DNA of 64,000 nt from Dreissena polymorpha (Eukaryota > Mollusca > Bivalvia > Myida > Dreissenidae). The position numbers and the translations under genes were made by a program. This document shows, one piece after another, positions 57,000 through 64,000 of the stretch. The notes under the pieces are model-generated. The model did not search any database and was not told the DNA's origin. It was given only the letters and a program-made list of their open reading frames with translations. The stretch's first letter is position 1. Every line of letters begins with the position of its first letter. Location: contig NC_068358.1 in the NCBI RefSeq assembly GCF_020536995.1, positions 34,825,424 to 34,889,423 of the forward strand, written 5' to 3'.

Positions 57000-59480
57000 C
57001 AGCAATTATGTTCAAACAAGTTATTCAACATATGCTAATATATACCTTTTTGTTTTTGTGGTTTCCTTTTGATAAAAATAATTAATATGTATTTTTTTTC
57101 TTTTGGTTGTTTGTAAAGAAAATCATAATAGTTATGAATAAGGATGAGTTGCATCAAGTGGGTAGAAAGAATACTAGACTTGTTTATGAAAGTTTAATGT
57201 GTTTCCATTTTTTGTTTAAAAATATCTGAAGTGTATCATTGTTTAGGTCAATTTCTTTTTTCAATTTGAATCTTCAGTTTTAAATAATTGATGAAACAGT
57301 TCATTGTAGTTTTTTTGTTTTCAGTATTTCATGCTGAATATAAAATGTTTCATTAATATAATTATGAAATTCACAGCATTATTACCCTCTTTTATTTTGA
57401 AGGTATTTACCCCTAAACTGATGTCCAATAGGGATAGTTTAACATTTAATTATTGTTTCTCTAGAAAGGTTGTCAATTATTTCCATAGAGATTGAATATG
57501 CTTACACTCCCAGAAAAGGTGTTCTTTTGTTTCAATATGTTCACTACACATATCACATAGATTTGTGTTGGATAGGTTGCACTTAAAAAGATGTTTATTT
57601 GTAGCTATGTTTCTCTGGATGTATTTGTATTAAAAGTATCTCAGTGTGCTATCAGTAGTTGATTTATATGGCATGACAAATATTTGTTTCCAATTATATT
57701 CTTTTTCTCCAAGTAGGTTTTGCCATTTAGTCTGAGCTTTAGATATTTCGGCAGGTGTTTTAATTTGAAGTGGGTAAAACATTTTGTTCGTTTTGTTTTG
57801 CAATTATGTTTTCTACGAATGTTTTTGAGTACATGGTGTGTTATTTGCATTGGTTACAGCTTTAATATATATGGATATATTTTTGATCAATGTGTAGTAC
57901 ATTAGAAAATTATTTGTAGGCATTCCGAATATGTAGCATACGTTATCAAACGAATAGAAGTCGTTTGTTATGTAGTCGTATAATTTATCTACATATTTTA
58001 TGTTTCGTTCGAACCAATGCTTATAGAAAAACGTTTTTATTGTTAGTAGTTATGTCTTTATTGTTCCATAGAATGATTTTACTGTTTATTTTGGTTTCTA
58101 AATTATGAGTAACTTTACACCATGCCGATAGAACATTCGATAGAAATATGTTTTTGGTTGAGATTTCATCTAGGATATTATTGTCGATATTACATTCAAA
58201 GTAAGGAGTCAGCATATGTTTTAAGAATTTTCGGTAGAATAATTTCCATTTACTCGTATTGGTATTATCTAGATATCTTTTAACCCAGCTGCATTTGATT
58301 GCATTCAGGAAAAAATCTATATCCGTTAGTTTGATACCTATATATTCTACTGATTAAATTAACTAAGTTCGCTTTATTTTATCAGGTTTACCGTCCCATA
58401 TGAAATTAAATATATCTGATTTTATATATTCAATAATATCATTTGATGGGTTAGGGAGAACTGTTAGTGTATAGATTAATTTAGGGAGTGCAAACGTTTT
58501 CAACATGGTGTTTTTTCAGATTAGTGTAAGTTTAAGATGCTGGCATGATTTTAAGCAATTTTTAAATTGTTGTAATTTAGGCAATATGTTTTTTAGAATT
58601 GTTTTATTTTCATTGTTTGTAAAGGTTATTCCTAACGTTGTAGCTTCATCTGATGTCCAGTTGAATTTCATTTCTTTTTTTAAGATGAATATTACTTTGT
58701 TTTAATTTGCTTACTCGTAGTAAAGTGCATTTCCTTTTGTTTAGTTTAAGACCAGATGCCATTCCAAAAAGGGTTAGCGATTCTATAAGGCTATTGAACG
58801 AGTCACTACTGTTATTAAAAAAAAATAAGTTGCATCGTCAGCAAAAAGGGACTGTTTAATTTCTTCGTTAGGTTCTAGCGATATTCCGTGTATATGTTTA
58901 TTCGATTGGATATAGTGTGATAGATACTCGATGCATATAATAACTAGCGAGGATCAAAGTGGACATTCTTGTCTTACCCCTCTTTCGACGTTAAAACTGT
59001 TTGAGAAAAAGCCATTGTTAATAATTATAGTGTTAATGTCAGTATAAAAAAGTTTAACCCATTTAATTAGCCTTTTACCGAAATTTATATTTTCTAAGCA
59101 AGAGAACATAAACGAAATGTCTAGTGAATCGAAAGCCTTTTCGAAGTCTGCAAAGAAATTTAGGCCAGAATTATTTGGTTGGTTGAAATAATTTATGCAT
59201 TTTTGTATCAGACGTACGTTTTCACCAATGTAACGTCCTTTAATGAAACCAAATTGAGATCTTGAAATGATTGATGGTCATATTTTTTTTAAATTCTCTT
59301 TGATATGCTTTTAGTTGCAATTTTATAATCATTGTTCAGTAAACTAATTGGGCGCCAGTTTGATAAGGATTCTAAGTTTTTTCCAGGTTTTGGAATGAGT
59401 GATATTATACTTTGTTTTTGTAGTGTAGTTTAGTTTTCGTTGTTAAATGAATATTAAAACTTATCCAGCATTCAAACATA
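57000..59480 (-). mobile_element. Tx1/L1-like LINE, 5'-truncated, heavily decayed
   Basis: Minus-strand RT of the Tx1/L1 style. From the right: SIISLIPKPGKNLESLSNWR and PISLLNNDYKIATKSISKRI (RT-1/2), SQFGFIKGRYIGENVRLIQK, NFFADFEKAFDSLDISF (motif A), FSNSFNVERGVRQ (motif B), IKQSLFADDATYFF (motif C, about 58856-58828) and LTLFGMASGLKLNKRKC. The C-terminal part is found at 57850-57430, including GKTYLEKKNIIGNKYLS and a Cys-rich block, C-x2-C..H..C, near 57560-57490 that is typical for the zinc-knuckle-like end of Tx1/L1 ORF2 (..HLFWEC..). Stops and frame changes are numerous throughout. Endonuclease and ORF1 are absent. This is a different lineage from the LINEs at 6.9 and 40 kb. Confidence 0.75.
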
Positions 59481-59682
59481 CATGGCTACACAGTGTTCCA
59501 TTTTTAGGGGAAATTTGATAGATATCATAATACTTTTTTGTGATACTTATAAAACACTTAATTTATATTTATAGCGAACAGTTATTTAAATACAATTAAA
59601 TGTTTCATCTAATATAAGTATAATACAATATAATTATATCTACCTTTTATTGTTTCTCTACGCCTTTTCATCTGTGATTACA

Positions 59683-59685
<3 letters not shown>

Positions 59686-59777
<92 letters not shown>
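59686..59777. repeat. (TA)n microsatellite
   Basis: About 45 AT units with one interruption (AAAT near 59749). Confidence 0.97.
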
Positions 59778-61253
59778 GTTCTCTATACACAATAGAACAT
59801 TTGTTTGGTGTTTCATAATCATTATTGGTTAGTGTCCTAAACAATAGTTACAATAGTTTGTTTGCGTCAAACTTTAACATTTGCCATAATTTGATCAATA
59901 TTGAAGCAACTTCATATTTGTCATGCATGTGTATCTTATGTTTTATTTTTAGATTGTATATGTAATTGCTTGCAATCTTAGAATAAAATGTGTGGAAAAA
60001 GTATTATTATCATATTGAACCATCCTTGTTACTTGTTATATGTCGTTAACTTCTTGATGCCTTGCTGTAGTTAATACGTGGTATTAATATGAATAAAAAA
60101 AATCAATATACCATTGGTTTGTAACAGTAAGTAACGATTACTAGAACTGCAAATTTAATGCTTAATGCATGCTTGTCATTATATTTATATATATTTATAT
60201 GTTTTTATTTATTTCCTAAATTGAGATAAATTCTTGCTCTTAGCAACGACTTTTGTAACAGAACACCAACATTAGACATACAAAAACTTGGATCACCACC
60301 CTTAAACGGTCAATCCATAAACGATGTTAAACTGTGAAGTTAACGATATGTCTACATACATTTGTAGATAGGTGTATACAAGATCGCTAAAATGTGTCAT
60401 TCCAGAAATACGTTGTACCACATTCTCACAGCACAAATAAAAAAATATAGTAGGTAATACAGCAATCAATTAAACTTCAGAATCTATATCAGGGTGTTCT
60501 TGATCGTATGCACTTCTTTTAAAACAGTACATCAACTATAAACATTACAAAGTTAAAACTACGATCACTTCCTCGAAACTGTACAATTTAAGGTCATGTG
60601 TTCAATGAGAATATTTTTTGTTCAGTCTTTGCTTCTTATACATTTTTTTCTGTGATTTATAGCTTGAAATTTAATTAAATGTCAATGTGTATTCTCGTTT
60701 TCTGCAAAATGTCATTTTTTTCCTGATGAAACAGTAACAAACGGTTATTTCAAATTAATACATTATTTATAAAGTACCAACAAAACTAAATAAATAAAAT
60801 TCACACAAATAAAAATATGACACAATTATTAATCCTATTAACATTCAAACAAAGTGTATTTTTAAGGTTTCGCACATTCATTTTAAATATAAATCAATGA
60901 TGCATTATAATTGTTTTGAACGTCTGGCTTTCTTAAGCCTTCTATGATACATTTTGAAAATGTTACAACTCATGTTTTTAGATTGATGGAAGAGCAATAA
61001 ACAATGTATTAAATGGATATTTTTTTATTATATATTTTTGCATATTTGTATCTTTTATTTAAATTATGAGTATTTAATAAAAAGAGAAGTACATTTACTT
61101 TGCAAGGCTTAGCAAATGGACAAACCGCTTCTGATGCTCGAGCCTTGCAACACACACTAAAGTGAATTAAACATAACTAAAACACTGTCAATAATAGGAT
61201 TAATATGACATGGTGTAATTATATTAAGTTTATTTTAAAATTGTTAGTTAAAA
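59778..61253. other. AT-rich spacer
   Basis: No open frame, RNA gene or repeat that I can support. Confidence 0.45.
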
Positions 61254-61425
61254 CCTATTTATTTTAGCTCGATCGCATCGAAAGCCTCAGGCTTATTGAA
61301 ACGCTCTCGAGCCCGTGTCCTGGGCCTAGAACCAGTACTCTTTTGGGGAGATCTAAAAAACGCTCCCACAGTGGGGATCGAATCCATGACCTCATTTGAA
61401 ATGGTTAACACGTTGGGTGGAAATA
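61254..61425 (-). mobile_element. tRNA-derived SINE
   Basis: On the minus strand: a B-box-like GGATTCGATCC (61385-61375), CCCACTGTGGGAGCG, AGTACTGGTTCTAGGCCCAG, CGGGCTCGAGAGCGTTTCAA, AAGCCTGAGGCTTTCGATGC, ending in GAGCTAAAATAAATA. I recognise this body and AATAAATA-type tail as a common bivalve SINE. The A-box half (toward 61425) is degraded. Confidence 0.6.
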
Positions 61426-62332
61426 TCTTTTCTATCCAAGAATATTATGCCAATGCTAATTCGATAGCGGAATAAGAATGGAAATAACTCATTATATTCT
61501 ACATTTGTCAATCAGATGTGTGAAGCGTGCATATACATTTGTAATGCATTTACAATCTTATATAGCATACTTGCAATAGTAATTAGTATATTACACACTT
61601 TGCCTAATCAATTATGTATGTGTCATGTTCAGGGTAATTGAAATCTTAAATGATCTTTTAATTTTAAGAGAAAACATAGAGAAACTGACGCTTACTGCCT
61701 ATACTGTTTTGGTACTAGTAAACGTGTCAATTCACTTCTCTGTCGGACTGATTGATATCCTCAAACATAAAATCAATCATAGAAAAAGCGTTCTAGATAT
61801 TTGATTTTTTGTAAATTAAGAATTGTTCTGACTCAATATAATAAAGGATAAATTAAGGATTTCATTACGATACGGAACATATTGATAGATTGACCTTTTA
61901 ATACGAATGCTTTATTAAAGTATGTCCTCTATACCGACACACACACTGTATTTAATTTATTTCATGTTAACTGATGCAAACACGTTTGCTGATTGAAATA
62001 AAACTATGCTAGGCATTTCAAAATAATGTGTACATCGCAAGAGTATCTTTATTTGTGAAAAATGTCCCTTGTTTAAATATTTATTAAATACGATTTCGAT
62101 GTGGATTATTTCGGAGACGTGTATTATGCACACACATTCTAGCAACGTAATTGGGCATCTATACCCTATATTACTACTTCTTCCTGAGATGCATAACGAG
62201 GATCTCGACTTTGTTTTATAATGCTAAGTTTTGAAATTGTGTGCACAAACGGATTTAGCTGATACATGTTCTTATTGTATTTCATCGTGCCTCACAAAAT
62301 AGATGTTGCTCTTGCGTTTGTTATATATTAAT
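61426..62332. other. AT-rich spacer
   Basis: The open frame at 62145-61957 (minus) has no recognisable domain. Nothing else supported. Confidence 0.4.
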
Positions 62333-62474
62333 TAGCTCTACTACCAAAGGCAGAAGAGCTTATGGGATGGCATGGTGTCTGTCTGTCTGTTTATGTGTGT
62401 GTCTGTGCGCGCGCGTGCGTGCGTGTGTGTGTGTTTGTGGTGTGTGTGTGTGTTTGTGCGTGCGTGCGTGTGTG

Positions 62475-62506
<32 letters not shown>

Positions 62507-62524
62507 TGCGTGTGTGTGTGTGTG

Positions 62525-62569
<45 letters not shown>

Positions 62570-63575
62570 TAGACTTTTCTTGTGTATCCGATAAAGTCCA
62601 CAGTTTTCATCCGATTCTTTTCAAACTTGTTCAGTGTCTTTATATTTATGAGGACTCGAACTCTATTGATTTTCAGGTCACTGGGTCAAAGGTCAAGGTC
62701 ACAGTGACTCGAAATAATAAAATGGTTTCCAGATGTTAACTTAAGAATGCTTAGGCCTAGGATCATGAAACTTCATAGGTACATTGATCATGACTGGCAG
62801 ATGACCCCAATAGATTTTCAGGTCACTAGGTCAAAGGTAAAGGTCACAGTGACAAAAAACGTATTCACACAATTCTGCTACTACAACTGACAGTAAAATG
62901 GTTTCCGGATGATAACTCAAGAATGCTTACGCCTAGGATCATGAAACTTCATAGGTACATTGATCTTGACTTGCATATGACCCCTATTAATTTTCAGGTC
63001 AAAGGTCAAAGGTCAAGGTCACAGTGACTCAAAACAGTAAAATGGTTTCCGGATGATAACTCAAAAATAATATTTCCTAAGATCATGAAACGTTATAGGT
63101 ACATTGATCATGACTGGCAGATGACCCCTATTGATTTTCAGGTCACTAGGTCAAAGGTCAAGGTCACAGTGACAAAAAACGTATTCACACAATGCTGCCT
63201 CTACAACTGACAGCACATATGGGGCATTTTTTACAAACAGCCTTTGTTTAAAAAGAGCAATATCGAAGCAATAAGTCCAGAAAGACTTCCCCTTGAATAT
63301 GAGAAAATTTTGAAATCCCGCTTGTTTACGCAATTTATTCCACAGTTTTCATCCAATTATTTCAAAATTTGCACAGTATCTTTATATCAATGAAGACTTG
63401 AACCCTATTGAATATGAGCAGTATCGGAGAAATAAGTACACAATAATCGCCCCTTGGATTTGAGAAAATTCTCCTTGTTTGCGCGATTAAGTACACAGTT
63501 TCCATCTTATTCTTTCCAGACTTGCACAGTGTTTATAGCAGTAGAGCGATTCAGGCCCTCATGGGCTTCTTGTTA
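62333..63575 (+). repeat. long bivalve interspersed repeat with three AGGTCA-rich units
   Basis: Starts near AGGCAGAAGAGCTTATGGGA TGGCATGG and ends AGAGCGATTCAGGCCCTCAT GGGCTTCTTG; the two ends are weakly inverted. Inside are a GT/GTGC microsatellite, then AAAGTCCACAGTTTTCATCC, then three tandem units of about 145-175 bp starting AAAATGGTTTCC at about 62719, 62895 and 63039. Each contains TAGGTACATTGATC, then TCAAAGGTCAAGGTCACAGTGAC or a close variant. Units 1 and 3 share an extra AAAAAACGTATTCACACAAT block. Family not classified; no coding capacity. Confidence 0.7.
62388..62569 (+). repeat. compound (GT)n / (GTGC)n microsatellite
   Basis: Alternates (GT)n with (GTGC)n blocks between GTCTGTCTGTCTG and GCGTTAGAC. 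Cys/Val-rich open frames over it are artefacts. Confidence 0.95.
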
Positions 63576-64000
63576 ATTTAATTGGGCAATTAAATCAAAC
63601 GATATTGCTCGTTTATTGCGTTTTATTTTTAATAACGGTGCTAGGATGTTGATTTATATGTGTAAGATTTGTGATGAAATATGTGTTATTTAAGGTTGAG
63701 TTTTGGATCATTTGCATTGACCGTTTCAAGAAGGTGCCCCAAACGTCGATCATAAATTTAGAACAAAATGAGTGTTGCTTTTTCTGTCTTGTATTTCATA
63801 GGCAAATTTGCTTAATATAATAGTGATTTCTTTCCGATAATGCTTTTGGAATTTGCAAAAGAGAAAATATTATGCACAAGATTATTTGAAATTTATTATT
63901 AGATAATATGTTATTATTCAGATTATTTGTCAATAAATTATATGTAATATTAATGTTATAATTTATGCGATTATGCTTAATGGCTATGAGTGTTTTCCCT
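63576..64000. other. AT-rich right edge
   Basis: Nothing recognisable. Confidence 0.45.

Noticed and set aside
62362-62739. 125-codon Cys/Val-rich open frame and two overlapping ones
   Set aside because: They run through the GT/GTGC microsatellite and into a non-coding repeat.
62719-63175. CRISPR-like array
   Set aside because: Units are 145-175 bp, diverged and without unique spacers; they belong to a eukaryotic interspersed repeat.

Overview
The window looks like animal nuclear DNA, most likely from a bivalve mollusc. It is strongly A+T-rich, its genes have introns, and it carries an acetylcholine-receptor exon and a rhodopsin-class receptor. It also holds several interspersed repeats that I recognise from bivalve genomes: AGGTCA-rich units ending in ACAGTGAC, a CCCCGCC..GGCGGGG inverted-repeat element, and a tRNA-derived SINE ending in a GGGCTCGAGAGCG block. 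The species call is from memory of repeat types, not from a search.

Only two host genes look intact. At the left edge (1155-1813, + strand) is the last coding exon of a nicotinic acetylcholine receptor subunit, with a poly(A) signal behind it. At 51521-52744 (- strand) is a complete 407-residue class A GPCR in a single coding exon. A TATA box, a leader exon with a GTGAGT donor, and an acceptor just before the ATG give it a plausible full gene model reaching back to about 54.94 kb.

Most of the rest is fossil mobile DNA in AT-rich spacer. From left to right: a decayed SAP-SWIM-YqaJ nuclease gene (2.35-4.86 kb); a non-LTR retrotransposon RT fragment (6.9-8.25 kb); a Penelope-like element with a GIY-YIG endonuclease (10.43-13.86 kb); a TTAA-flanked element with an internal tRNA-like pol III promoter (15.55-16.06 kb); about 13 kb of AT-rich DNA with diverged internal repeats and a clean 182-bp insertion with a 14-bp target-site duplication (23.8 kb); a PIF/Harbinger transposase scrap (29.9 kb); tandem repeats, microsatellites and a hAT-like end (36-39 kb); a nearly full-length two-ORF LINE (40.0-45.4 kb); a terminal-inverted-repeat element (46.3 kb) with a possible pogo-like scrap next to it; a second small LINE scrap (50.5 kb); a second copy of the TTAA/tRNA element (56.2-56.65 kb); a Tx1/L1-like LINE (57.0-59.5 kb); a tRNA SINE (61.3 kb); and a long bivalve repeat with a GT/GTGC microsatellite and three AGGTCA-rich units (62.3-63.6 kb).

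No CRISPR array, rRNA gene, free-standing tRNA gene or operon was seen. The most interesting items are the pair of TTAA-bounded elements carrying tRNA-like promoters, the recent local insertion at 23.8 kb, the GPCR gene model with its unusual receptor motifs, and the SAP-SWIM-YqaJ fossil.
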